A stretch of DNA of 64,000 bases from Candidatus Scotarchaeum otlingeri. GTDB lineage: Archaea > Thermoproteota > Nitrososphaeria > Geothermarchaeales > JDFR-13. The stretch covers positions 1,232,599-1,296,598 of the forward strand of contig MTMA02000006.1 in assembly GCA_002011075.2 (NCBI GenBank). The letters are read 5' to 3'. Numbering within the stretch: position 1 is the first letter of the stretch; each line of letters starts with the position of its first letter. Shown one piece after another: positions 1-6,305 of this stretch. A program made the translations under genes and the position numbers. Below the pieces are notes generated by a model that worked only from the letters and a program-made list of their open reading frames with translations, did not search any database and had not been told where the DNA came from.

Positions 1-144
1 AGGCGTTTATTATCTATACCTAGGTTTAGATCTAACATTAGGAAAATTATTACTCATAAAATTCCTATTAGAGATATTGATAAAGCGATGGAGCTTATCG
101 CGAAAAAGGAGGCGGTAAAGGTTTTGCTTGAGCCTAAGTGGTAG
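1..144 (+). CDS. Zn-dependent alcohol dehydrogenase, probably L-threonine 3-dehydrogenase (C-terminal end only)
   Basis: The window opens inside this gene. Frame 1 is open from base 1 and encodes 47 residues before TAG at 142. The tail, with ITHKIPIRDIDKAMELI and a final EPKW, resembles the C-terminal end of medium-chain zinc alcohol dehydrogenases. No catalytic residues are in view. The next gene, 40 nt downstream on the same strand, looks like glycine C-acetyltransferase, the second enzyme of threonine catabolism. I therefore infer that this is threonine dehydrogenase, which would oxidise threonine to 2-amino-3-oxobutyrate. Another MDR-family dehydrogenase is possible. Confidence 0.6.
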   Translation, partial: RRLLSIPRFRSNIRKIITHKIPIRDIDKAMELIAKKEAVKVLLEPKW

Positions 145-184
145 ATTTATTTTCCTTCCTGATGAATATTTTGATGGTGATATT

Positions 185-1387
185 ATGGTTGATAGAAATC
201 CTACGTCATTCTTAAGAGAAGAGTATCTCAAGCTAGTTGAACAGGGATTAGATTGGAAGATAAGGAACTTAGGTGGACCAAGTTCAACCTGGAGTATTGT
301 TGACGGTAGAAAAGTCTTGATGCTATGTAGCAATAACTATCTTGGTCTAGCTAATCATCCTAGGGTAAGGGAAGCTGCCAAAGAGGCTATAGATAAATAC
401 GGTGTAGGCGCCGGGTCAGACCGATCCATAGCTGGTAACATGGATATCCACATGGAGCTAGAGGAAACACTGGCTAAGTTTAAGCGTGCCCCCGCTTCAT
501 TGGTATTTCAGACCGGGTATATGGCTAATGAAGGGCTGATTCCTCAGTTAATTGATAGAGGCGACTTAGTGGTTAGTGATGAATTAAATCATGGCAGCAT
601 AATCGATGGAGTTAGATTATCACGAGCCGATAGAGCTATATACAAACATTGTGATATGGATGACTTGGCTAGGGTTCTTGATGAGGCAGAGAAACATGAT
701 CCACCCTATAAACGTATATTAATAGTTACTGATGGGGTGTTCTCGATGGATGGCGATATTGCGCCGCTCGATAGAATAGCTAAATTGGCGGGGGAACATG
801 GTGCAATGGTATATGTAGATGATGCCCATGGAGAAGGAGTATTAGGGGAGGGAGGAAGGGGAATCGTATCGCATTATAATCTAAGTAGAGATGAGGTTCA
901 TATCGAGATGGGGACATTTTCTAAGGCCTTCGGAGTCATAGGAGGTCATATAACTGGAAGTGAAGACCTCTATAAATTTGCATATAATAAGGCTAGGACC
1001 TGGCTTTTATCAGGGGCTATGACTCCGGTCAGCGCTGCAGCATGTAAAGCTGCCATCGAGGTATTACAGGATGAATCTTGGAGGGTAGATAGGCTTTGGG
1101 AAAATACGGAGTATTTCAAGAAGGCAGTTGAAGACCTGGGGTATAATACTGGAAAGACGCAGACACCCATTATACCATTAATCGTCGGTGAAAGCTACTT
1201 GGCCAGGAAGCTTGCTGAAAGGTTATATGAGGAGGGGATATTCGCCTTGCCGATATTCTATCCAATGGTTCCTAGGGGAACTGCGCGTATAAGGCTGCAG
1301 ATGAATACAGATTTGACGCGGGAAGACCTTGACTTTGCTATTGAGAAGCTTGAGACAATAGGTAAGGAGCTAGGTATAATCTCCTAA
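185..1387 (+). CDS. kbl: glycine C-acetyltransferase (2-amino-3-ketobutyrate CoA ligase)
   Basis: This is a PLP-dependent alpha-oxoamine synthase of about 400 residues, the usual length for the family. Visible family marks are SNNYLGLANHP near the N terminus, the cofactor-pocket segment VYVDDAHGEGVLG, and the Schiff-base lysine in TFSKAFGVIGG. The enzyme would cleave 2-amino-3-oxobutyrate with CoA to glycine and acetyl-CoA in the cytoplasm. A longer frame starts at 128, but homology begins only after ATG 185, so I chose 185. It follows a probable threonine dehydrogenase by 40 nt, which fits a two-gene threonine-degradation operon. 8-Amino-7-oxononanoate synthase or serine palmitoyltransferase would look similar, but the context favours Kbl. 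Confidence 0.85.
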   Translation: MVDRNPTSFLREEYLKLVEQGLDWKIRNLGGPSSTWSIVDGRKVLMLCSNNYLGLANHPRVREAAKEAIDKYGVGAGSDRSIAGNMDIHMELEETLAKFKRAPASLVFQTGYMANEGLIPQLIDRGDLVVSDELNHGSIIDGVRLSRADRAIYKHCDMDDLARVLDEAEKHDPPYKRILIVTDGVFSMDGDIAPLDRIAKLAGEHGAMVYVDDAHGEGVLGEGGRGIVSHYNLSRDEVHIEMGTFSKAFGVIGGHITGSEDLYKFAYNKARTWLLSGAMTPVSAAACKAAIEVLQDESWRVDRLWENTEYFKKAVEDLGYNTGKTQTPIIPLIVGESYLARKLAERLYEEGIFALPIFYPMVPRGTARIRLQMNTDLTREDLDFAIEKLETIGKELGIIS

Positions 1388-1403
1388 ATATTTTTACCTA
1401 GTA

Positions 1404-1412
1404 TTTATATAA
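1404..1412 (+). promoter_or_regulatory. TATA box of the NAD-kinase-like gene
   Basis: TTTATATAA lies in the 40-nt gap after kbl. Its centre is about 21 nt before ATG 1429 and about 30 nt before ATG 1438. No Shine-Dalgarno sequence is seen, so a leaderless transcript is likely. Identified by pattern only. Confidence 0.45.
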
Positions 1413-1437
1413 CACCTTTTTTGGTTGAATGACGGAT

Positions 1438-2565
1438 ATGAATATAGGTTTTATAGTGAATCCCATAGCTGGGATGGGGGGAAGAGTCGGTCTAAAGGGT
1501 ACAGATGGCGTGGTAGCGCTGGCTAGAAAGTTAGGGGCTAAGCCCGTGTCTCCATATCGAGCAAGAGAATTTATCGATTGTCTTCTAAATACCATAGGGA
1601 AAGAGAGGCCAGCACCAGAATTTTTTACTTGCAGCGAACCTATGGGTGAAGATATACTTTTGAGATACAACTTCCCGTATCAAGTCCTCTATAGACCAGT
1701 AGATATGGAAACATCTAGGCAAGACACTATCAAGGCAGTACATGAAATTATAGATAAGGTAGATATCTTGGTCTTTGTAGGCGGCGATGGAACAGCAAGA
1801 GATGTTTACGACGCATTAAAGGAGGCTGATAAACTTGATAAACCTATACTAGGTGTACCCTCCGGAGTAAAGATGTATAGCGGGGTATTCGCAGCCACCC
1901 CATGTGACGCGGCGGAAGTTCTATACCAAGCCTTCCATAATAGGATTAGATATGAATGGGCTGAGGTTATAGATATCGATGAAAATGCATTTAGAAGCGA
2001 TAGGCTTGAGGTAAAGATCTATGGACAATTAAAGGTTCCCTATATTCCTATGGCGATCCAGAGCGGTAAGACCGCAACCATACTCACTGAAGATGAAGTA
2101 GAGAACCAGCGGGCTATAGCCCGGACGCTCATCGAGGAGATGGATCCAGAGGCGCTTTACATATTGGGTCCAGGTACAACGGTTAAAGCTGTGGCCGATG
2201 AGTTAGATATAAAAAAGACTATATTAGGGGTGGACGCATATTACAAGGGAAAGGTCTATAATGATATAAATGAAGAGAAGATAAAGATGTTAATGCAAAA
2301 AGCGGGGAAGACGTATATTGTTATAACCCCGATAGGCAGACAAGGATTTATACTAGGAAGGGGAAATCTACAGATAAGTCCAGAAATCCTCGAAAAGATA
2401 CCTAAAGAAAACATAATTATACTGGCGACACACAAGAAGCTAGGTGAGATAGAGGGAGGAGTACTACGGGTAGACACACACAGCAAAGATCTAGACAAAA
2501 AACTAAAGGGATATATGAAAGTTATTATAGACTATAAAACATGGAGATTAGTAAAAGTAATATAA
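1438..2565 (+). CDS. ATP-NAD kinase-like (AcoX-type) protein
   Basis: The N terminus MNIGFIVNPIAGMGGRVGLK and the diacylglycerol/NAD-kinase motif FVGGDGTARD, followed by GVPSGVKMYSGVFA, mark the COG3199 branch of NAD-kinase-like proteins. These are predicted to phosphorylate NAD or a related small molecule with ATP; the true substrate in archaea is uncertain. The reading frame also allows ATG 1429 (MTDMNIG). I prefer 1438 because family members start just before the NPIAG motif and the TATA box sits about 30 nt upstream. The length is about 375 residues. The gene appears to have its own promoter. Downstream is a 257-bp AC-rich non-coding stretch and then tRNA-Cys. Confidence 0.8.
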   Translation: MNIGFIVNPIAGMGGRVGLKGTDGVVALARKLGAKPVSPYRAREFIDCLLNTIGKERPAPEFFTCSEPMGEDILLRYNFPYQVLYRPVDMETSRQDTIKAVHEIIDKVDILVFVGGDGTARDVYDALKEADKLDKPILGVPSGVKMYSGVFAATPCDAAEVLYQAFHNRIRYEWAEVIDIDENAFRSDRLEVKIYGQLKVPYIPMAIQSGKTATILTEDEVENQRAIARTLIEEMDPEALYILGPGTTVKAVADELDIKKTILGVDAYYKGKVYNDINEEKIKMLMQKAGKTYIVITPIGRQGFILGRGNLQISPEILEKIPKENIIILATHKKLGEIEGGVLRVDTHSKDLDKKLKGYMKVIIDYKTWRLVKVI

Positions 2566-2822
2566 CTATAAATAATAATCATAAAAAAAGGGGAAAAACG
2601 CCCTACAAAAACCCGATAAGAAACAACCTCAACAACCCAAAAAAATACTCATCAGAAACATCGGTACAAACAATATACACCCGCAATACCACAAATTAAC
2701 TATCACAACAAAACCCCCACAACCAAGAAAACACCAACAATAAAATAAACAAATAACAAAACATACCCACCAAAGAACCTCAAAAACTATAAATACCGAA
2801 AAACAATAAATAATAGGAAAAC
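2566..2822. other. intergenic stretch with extreme A/C strand bias
   Basis: These 257 bp between the NAD-kinase-like gene and tRNA-Cys are almost entirely A and C on the + strand, with very few G or T. No convincing reading frame is present on either strand. The stretch ends in the tRNA promoter. It may be neutral spacer or an untranslated RNA; nothing in the sequence decides this. Confidence 0.5.
2787..2795 (+). promoter_or_regulatory. TATA box of tRNA-Cys
   Basis: The sequence CTATAAATA is centred about 32 nt upstream of the mature tRNA 5' end, at the distance expected for an archaeal TBP site. It is the only TATA-like element in the AC-rich spacer. Confidence 0.55.
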
Positions 2823-2934
2823 GCCGGGGTGGCCGAACGGAGAGGCGGCGGGCTGCAGTTTTGTGGGTATTATGAGCTGATGGCGATGATTGGCGGATAC
2901 CCGCTTTATCGGGGTTCGAGTCCCCGCCCCGGCT
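2823..2934 (+). tRNA. tRNA-Cys (GCA) with 40-nt intron
   Basis: The acceptor stem is GCCGGGG (2823-2829) with CCCCGGC (2927-2933), and the discriminator is T2934; U73 is the cysteine identity base. The D stem is GCC/GGC, the anticodon stem GCGGG (2848-2852)/CCCGC (2900-2904), the variable loop has 5 nt, and the T stem is CGGGG/CCCCG. The spliced anticodon loop is CTGCAGA with anticodon GCA at 2855-2857. The intron, 2859-2898, lies at the canonical 37/38 site. CTGC (2853-2856) pairs with GCGG (2893-2896), leaving 3-nt bulges A-G|T and A-T|A with the cuts inside them, which is a bulge-helix-bulge motif. The last 14 nt are the attachment core of the integrated element, and the gene is left whole. 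Confidence 0.93.
2921..2934. repeat. attL core (14 bp)
   Basis: TCCCCGCCCCGGCT is the final 14 nt of tRNA-Cys, from the last T-loop base through the discriminator. It is repeated exactly at 18956-18969. The bases on both sides differ between the copies (G and T here, C and C there), which defines the core length. Confidence 0.9.
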
Positions 2935-2944
2935 TCAGACCATT

Positions 2945-2956
2945 GGGTTTAAATCC
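2945..2956. repeat. left arm site of the attachment region
   Basis: GGGTTTAAATCC begins 10 nt inside attL. Its exact reverse complement lies at 18933-18944, ending 11 nt before attR. In the excised circle the two copies would flank the 14-bp core almost symmetrically. This is consistent with integrase (or accessory protein) binding sites, which is my inference. Confidence 0.55.
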
Positions 2957-2959
2957 CTA

Positions 2960-3502
2960 TCACCTTTTAAATATTCTGTCGAATATTGATAGTGCTATTG
3001 AGCGGCCCTTATATTCTTCTATGATTTCTTTACCTGTGTATTGCTGCCATAGCATTCCGAAATCATTCTCTATCTGCTCTATAGAAACCTCATCCTCAAA
3101 TATAATTAGGTGCTCAACGTTTTTCCACATTCCATGTTCTGTTAAGTTTGCTGATCCTACCACAGCATAACTTCCATCTATAGCATAGATCTTAGCATGA
3201 ATAAAGCGTTCATCGACAATCTTTATATCGATCGGAGGAGGTTCCCATCCCTTCTTTACCCTGCCCAGCCAATCCCTTGGAGGCTTCAAAGCCTTCTTAA
3301 GCATATCCAATGATTTTTTGTGGTTCGGCTCATCCTGATGACTAGTCAAGATCTTAACTACAACACCTTTTTCAGCTAATTTTATAAGTTTCTCGGCATA
3401 GAATGGGGATATCCAGGGGCTGCATACCAATACGTATTGCTCGGCTCCTAAAAGCCTATTTTCTATGTAGGCTCCAACCCCTCTGCCTGCATAACTCCTC
3501 AA
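2960..3502 (-). CDS. phospholipase D-family (HKD) nuclease
   Basis: This 180-residue protein has one complete HKD motif, HAKIYAIDGSYAVVGSANLT, giving HxK, then Asp, then GSxN. It lacks a second HKD, so it should act as a dimer like Nuc-type endonucleases. The N-terminal part contains the typical AEQYVLVCSPWIS strand-turn. The start is TTG at 3502; the only nearby ATG is out of frame. The gene lies immediately inside attL, pointing at the tRNA, and is separated from its neighbours by its own promoter region. It could be a nuclease used by the element against competitors or in DNA processing. The motif is certain; the role is not. Confidence 0.8.
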   Translation of the reverse strand: MRSYAGRGVGAYIENRLLGAEQYVLVCSPWISPFYAEKLIKLAEKGVVVKILTSHQDEPNHKKSLDMLKKALKPPRDWLGRVKKGWEPPPIDIKIVDERFIHAKIYAIDGSYAVVGSANLTEHGMWKNVEHLIIFEDEVSIEQIENDFGMLWQQYTGKEIIEEYKGRSIALSIFDRIFKR

Positions 3503-3590
3503 AAATAACCACCAAAAATTATTTTCAGTTACTAAAAATAAAAATACTTATAGGTCTTTTAAAGAGAAAAATCTCCTTATATATAATGCA

Positions 3591-3755
3591 ATGGACCGGC
3601 CATATAAGCGTGGTTTCGAAGATGCGTTGGAGCTACTTCTATTCTTGATTGATCATAAGAAGATGGATTGTAAAGAGGCTATCAGTCACCTAATGGCCAT
3701 GGTCAAGGAAGATAAGATCCATAAATTAATGAGGGAACTAGGCTTACCCCTCTAA
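3591..3755 (+). CDS. small hypothetical protein (54 aa)
   Basis: The ORF runs from ATG 3591 to TAA 3753-3755. The product begins MDRPYKRGFEDALELLLFLI and ends in KLMRELGLPL. It is predicted to be helical with no membrane segment. An AT-rich TATA-like stretch (TTATATATAAT) lies just upstream, and its end overlaps the convergent wHTH gene by 12 bp. Helix-compatible composition and tight packing suggest that it is real, but I recognise no family. Small helical proteins of this sort are common in crenarchaeal viruses and plasmids. Confidence 0.5.
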   Translation: MDRPYKRGFEDALELLLFLIDHKKMDCKEAISHLMAMVKEDKIHKLMRELGLPL

Positions 3756-4016
3756 CTCCTTTTTTATATTTTTCAAGAGCTCAGCTATTCTCATTCCCTT
3801 GTCAGTGAGGAAATACTTGGCTATCGGTGGATATCCCTTGACTTCCCTCCTTAATAGACCTGCATACTCCAACTCATTTAAGGCATCTCTCAGTATGCCG
3901 TAGCTCATACCTATTATTTTGCTTGTCTCTCGGAATCCAGAAATGACTCCGCCATTACTATGTATATACAACAATAACTTGATGTTTCTGGCTTTTAATA
4001 CTCTTGTTATCATCAA
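3744..4016 (-). CDS. winged-helix transcriptional regulator
   Basis: The product has 90 residues, nearly all of them a winged HTH. It contains KLLLYIHSNGG, a recognition-helix region FRETSKIIGMSYGILRDALN, and a wing YPPIAKYFLTDKGMRIAELL, in the style of MarR/PadR or ArsR-like archaeal regulators. It is transcribed divergently from the AbrB operon across a 105-bp region that contains an inverted repeat next to a TATA box. I infer that it is the element's repressor, controlling itself and the rightward operon. MMITR offers two adjacent ATG starts. Confidence 0.75.
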   Translation of the reverse strand: MMITRVLKARNIKLLLYIHSNGGVISGFRETSKIIGMSYGILRDALNELEYAGLLRREVKGYPPIAKYFLTDKGMRIAELLKNIKKELEG

Positions 4017-4057
4017 TATTTCAATACATTGAAGCTACATATTATTTATGTATATGT

Positions 4058-4077
4058 TGCTTCTAAATATCGAAGCA
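4058..4077. promoter_or_regulatory. candidate operator in the divergent control region
   Basis: TGCTTC (4058-4063) and GAAGCA (4072-4077) form an inverted repeat with an 8-nt spacer. It abuts the TATA-like ATTTATAAAT at about 4077-4086 that would drive the AbrB operon. A repressor bound here would block BRE/TATA recognition. This is inferred from position and symmetry only. Confidence 0.4.
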
Positions 4078-4121
4078 TTTATAAATGAATAGTTACAATA
4101 AGTTATTATTGGTGATTGCCT

Positions 4122-4280
4122 ATGCTTCAAGAAATTGAAACAAAAAAATTTATAGCTAAAGTCTTCCAAAACGGGAAGATAACTATTCCCTCCGAACTAA
4201 GGAAAATGATGAAAATACGTGATGGAGATTTTGTCCAAGTAATAATTCTGAGGAAAATCTCGGGTGAGAAACATGCCTGA
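4122..4280 (+). CDS. AbrB/SpoVT-family (swapped-hairpin) DNA-binding protein
   Basis: This 52-residue protein has the AbrB fold signature: FIAKVFQNGKITIPSELRKM followed by IRDGDFVQVIIL. Such proteins dimerise through interleaved hairpins and act as transition-state or antitoxin-like regulators. A GGTGATT Shine-Dalgarno sequence precedes ATG 4122. The stop overlaps the start of the next small ORF (4273), so the two are translationally coupled. Small AbrB proteins are frequent in archaeal plasmids and viruses. With the divergent wHTH gene it probably forms the element's regulatory switch. Confidence 0.8.
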   Translation: MLQEIETKKFIAKVFQNGKITIPSELRKMMKIRDGDFVQVIILRKISGEKHA

Positions 4281-4383
4281 GGAATATATCAAGATCTCGA
4301 GAAAAGAGCTACAGGAGATCCTTGAAGTTCTCAGAGAAGCTAGGGAAATTATAAGGAGTTCTAGAGGTGGTAAAGGTGGCTAA
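4273..4383 (+). CDS. small helical protein coupled to AbrB (36 aa)
   Basis: ATG 4273 overlaps the AbrB stop by 8 nt, and the ORF ends at TAA 4381-4383. The product begins MPEEYIKISRKELQEILEVL and continues as a charged heptad-like helix ending in GGKGG. Heptad spacing of Leu and Ile suggests a coiled coil. It also overlaps the next gene's GTG start (4367). Coupling and gene packing support it. It might be a partner of the AbrB protein, but the family is unknown. Confidence 0.5.
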   Translation: MPEEYIKISRKELQEILEVLREAREIIRSSRGGKGG

Positions 4384-4735
4384 TGTAAGGAGAATGATCA
4401 AAATCACTTTGTCTCCGATCCAATGTCGTTATGAAAATATTAAGGCTCCTAACCTGCGGCCGCAGATCCGTGTCCAACTTCTTAAACCCAATCAGCAGGG
4501 GTATGGTCCGGTGCAGATATGTTTTGATTTAAAGAATAATGATGATCCTAAGAAGTCGAAGCCTTTGGCATTTGCTAATTTGTCTCCTGCTAATTCCTTG
4601 GAGTTGGGTATCCAGTTACTGTTTATCGGTATGAGGGCTTATGGGATGAAGATCGATTCAATAGTAAATTATGTCAGGAGGCGCCTCCAAGAGATCCAAG
4701 GAGAGATCTATTTCAAAGCTCATGAGGTGGATTAG
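4367..4735 (+). CDS. hypothetical element protein (122 aa)
   Basis: The start is GTG 4367, preceded by AAGGAG at 4353-4358; ATG 4394 is an alternative but has its ribosome site too close. The product has a basic N terminus, a probable beta-rich middle (ITLSPIQCRYENIKAPN) and a helical C-terminal third ending RRRLQEIQGEIYFKAHEVD. There is no membrane segment or known motif. It overlaps the preceding small ORF and ends 2 nt before the next gene, so it belongs to the early regulatory operon. Confidence 0.65.
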   Translation: MVKVANVRRMIKITLSPIQCRYENIKAPNLRPQIRVQLLKPNQQGYGPVQICFDLKNNDDPKKSKPLAFANLSPANSLELGIQLLFIGMRAYGMKIDSIVNYVRRRLQEIQGEIYFKAHEVD

Positions 4736-4737
4736 GT

Positions 4738-5040
4738 ATGTGGAGGCGGGTTAATATTTGTTTGGCTGATATAAATGGTTTGTTGCAGAGTTTTGAGCCT
4801 CAAAAACTGTATGAGTATTTTCTGGGATTATCTAGAGACGAGCTTATTGAGCTTAAACGGAGGCATCTTCAGCTGCTTAGGTTCGCATATATAATGGATA
4901 ATGAACAGACGACTAATATAGCCGCCAAGATAAAGAAAACTATTGACCTTATAGATCTAGCCTTAGTTAACATTCCCGATTTCCCGAGAGAAAGAAATAG
5001 TAAACTACAATTCAGGGTTGCCGATAATGCCAAGTATTAA
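4738..5040 (+). CDS. hypothetical element protein (100 aa)
   Basis: The start is ATG 4738, 2 nt after the previous stop. The product is helical: QKLYEYFLGLSRDELIELKR and a following Leu/Ile-rich helix, with a polar tail. No motif is recognised. It is the last gene of the operon begun by AbrB, because a 12-bp palindrome and a T9 tract follow the stop codon directly. Confidence 0.6.
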   Translation: MWRRVNICLADINGLLQSFEPQKLYEYFLGLSRDELIELKRRHLQLLRFAYIMDNEQTTNIAAKIKKTIDLIDLALVNIPDFPRERNSKLQFRVADNAKY

Positions 5041-5044
5041 TTTT

Positions 5045-5064
5045 ATTACTAGTAATTTTTTTTT
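5045..5064 (+). terminator. palindrome plus oligo-T terminator
   Basis: ATTACTAGTAAT (5045-5056) is a perfect palindrome followed at once by a run of Ts up to about 5064. It lies 5 nt after the stop of the early operon. Oligo-T is sufficient for archaeal termination; the palindrome is extra. Confidence 0.55.
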
Positions 5065-5125
5065 GACTCTAGATTTCTTTTACCAATCTTTTACTTTTAT
5101 TTTGACTTTCTATGGTGTTTGAGCT

Positions 5126-6007
5126 ATGCCTAGAGAAAATAAATCACGTTATCAAGCGATATTATATTTAATTGCATACGGGCATGGCGTTCATGATATA
5201 CAAAAAACACTCAAAATATCCAAGCAAGTATGCTATTATTATATAAAAAAGGCAATATTGAAGGGTCATATAGAAAAATTATTTAATGGATTTTATAGGA
5301 TCACTGAAGAGGGTAAAAAATACATTACATGGGGTAATGGGGAGGATTTTTTGGTTGACATGTGTCATCATGTTTCTTTACGTTATTTGTTTGTTAGAGG
5401 GCCTTGTAGGAGGCCGCCTGTTAGTTGGAGGGTTTATAGGCCTTTGGGGGGTAGGTGGGTTGGGTATGTGGGGAGGGTTAAGGGTTGTACCGTGTTGGTT
5501 ACTCCTCGTAGTGTTATTATTTATGGTCCTTTGATTCGTTGTAGGGATCCTTTGGTTGCTGAAATTCGGGGGGTTGCTAGGATTCATGAGGTTGCTAAGA
5601 TTGTGGAGGGTTTGTTAGGCTGTAGGTTTGCTGATCCTTTGCCTAATGGTAGGCCTCATCATGGTTTTAAGGATCCAGCTGCTACTGAGGCGGTTTTATC
5701 TGGGTTGGAATATTCTTCTCAAGATCTTGATGTTAATAATAGTCAAACTTTGAGTGGGGAGAAGGAGTATAAGAATTGGGTTTTGGGGAATAGGGATTTT
5801 CAGGAGAGGCTTGATAAGTTTTTCCATATTGATGCTATTGTGGATGATATTTATCGGCATTTGAAGGAGATGAGTAGGAGTATAAAGTTGTTGGCTGAGA
5901 GCCAGAGGGATACTGCTGAGAGGCTTAATGAGCTTATAAGCTTATTTAAGCCTGTGCAGCCTAGTGGGGATAAAGATCTAAATCCGGAGGTTGGTTTCTA
6001 TGGTTAG
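5126..6007 (+). CDS. winged-helix protein with C-terminal coiled coil, unknown function
   Basis: The product has 293 residues in three parts. Residues 1-70 form a wHTH: AILYLIAYGHGVHDIQKTLK, a KISKQVCYYYIKKAI recognition region and a wing FNGFYRITEEGKKYI. Residues 75-190 are Arg/Gly-rich and beta-like, with several cysteines. Residues 215-275 form a coiled coil (EMSRSIKLLAESQRDTAERL). The middle is strongly T/G-biased in codon use. It begins the long late operon and overlaps the next gene. With no replication protein recognised elsewhere in the element, a DNA-binding initiator or a transcription activator are both possible. Confidence 0.65.
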   Translation: MPRENKSRYQAILYLIAYGHGVHDIQKTLKISKQVCYYYIKKAILKGHIEKLFNGFYRITEEGKKYITWGNGEDFLVDMCHHVSLRYLFVRGPCRRPPVSWRVYRPLGGRWVGYVGRVKGCTVLVTPRSVIIYGPLIRCRDPLVAEIRGVARIHEVAKIVEGLLGCRFADPLPNGRPHHGFKDPAATEAVLSGLEYSSQDLDVNNSQTLSGEKEYKNWVLGNRDFQERLDKFFHIDAIVDDIYRHLKEMSRSIKLLAESQRDTAERLNELISLFKPVQPSGDKDLNPEVGFYG

Positions 6008-6260
6008 GGTTGAGGATATTAGGTGTAGGGTTATTCGTTGGGGTTATAAGTATTTTCCGTTTGGGCCTCAGCGGGATGAAAATAGGTATTTTTATATTGC
6101 TTCCCTTGTTAATCAGCACCTAGAGTATTTCCTATCCAAGATATGGTGTAATTCTAGGTATCGGGATGATACTGAGAAGCTAATCAGGGCCTTCTGGAAG
6201 TACATGGAGTTGCTGAGGGAAGAGTATGATAGAAAATTGGCTGCTATAGGGGAATTTTGA
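6000..6260 (+). CDS. hypothetical element protein (about 86 aa)
   Basis: A good Shine-Dalgarno sequence, GGAGG at 5986-5990, precedes ATG 6000, which overlaps the preceding stop by 8 nt. A TTG start at 5991 would add three residues. The product is small, mostly helical and rich in aromatic and charged residues (YYFYI-like and FWKYMELLREEYDRKL segments), with no transmembrane helix. The family is unknown. Its stop is followed by a T-rich stretch that includes the repeated junction element. Confidence 0.6.
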   Translation: MVRVEDIRCRVIRWGYKYFPFGPQRDENRYFYIASLVNQHLEYFLSKIWCNSRYRDDTEKLIRAFWKYMELLREEYDRKLAAIGEF

Positions 6261-6274
6261 TGGTCAATATTTAT

Positions 6275-6297
6275 TTCAATATTTATTTTTTGAGGGG
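6275..6297 (+). repeat. repeated operon-junction element, copy 1
   Basis: These 23 bp match 14433-14455 with a single mismatch. Each copy consists of TTCAAT, a variable base, then TTTATTTTTTGAGGGG. It combines an oligo-T tract (terminator-like) with a GAGGGG ribosome-binding site before the next gene. Here the preceding bases also contain a direct repeat, TCAATATTTA twice. Confidence 0.6.
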
Positions 6298-6305
6298 GTG
6301 TTGAG

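Noticed and set aside
2823-2934. Reading the tRNA as tRNA-Ser or tRNA-Leu (class II)
   Set aside because: The GCC...GGC D stem looked class II at first. With the intron removed, the variable loop is 5 nt, the loop is CTGCAGA and the discriminator is U, which fits tRNA-Cys.
2829-3170. 113-residue + strand ORF across the tRNA and attL
   Set aside because: It overlaps the tRNA gene and runs antisense to the PLD nuclease. No ribosome site and no coherent protein.
5378-5587. 69-residue - strand ORF rich in Pro and Asn
   Set aside because: A shadow caused by the T/G-rich coding of the wHTH protein gene on the + strand.
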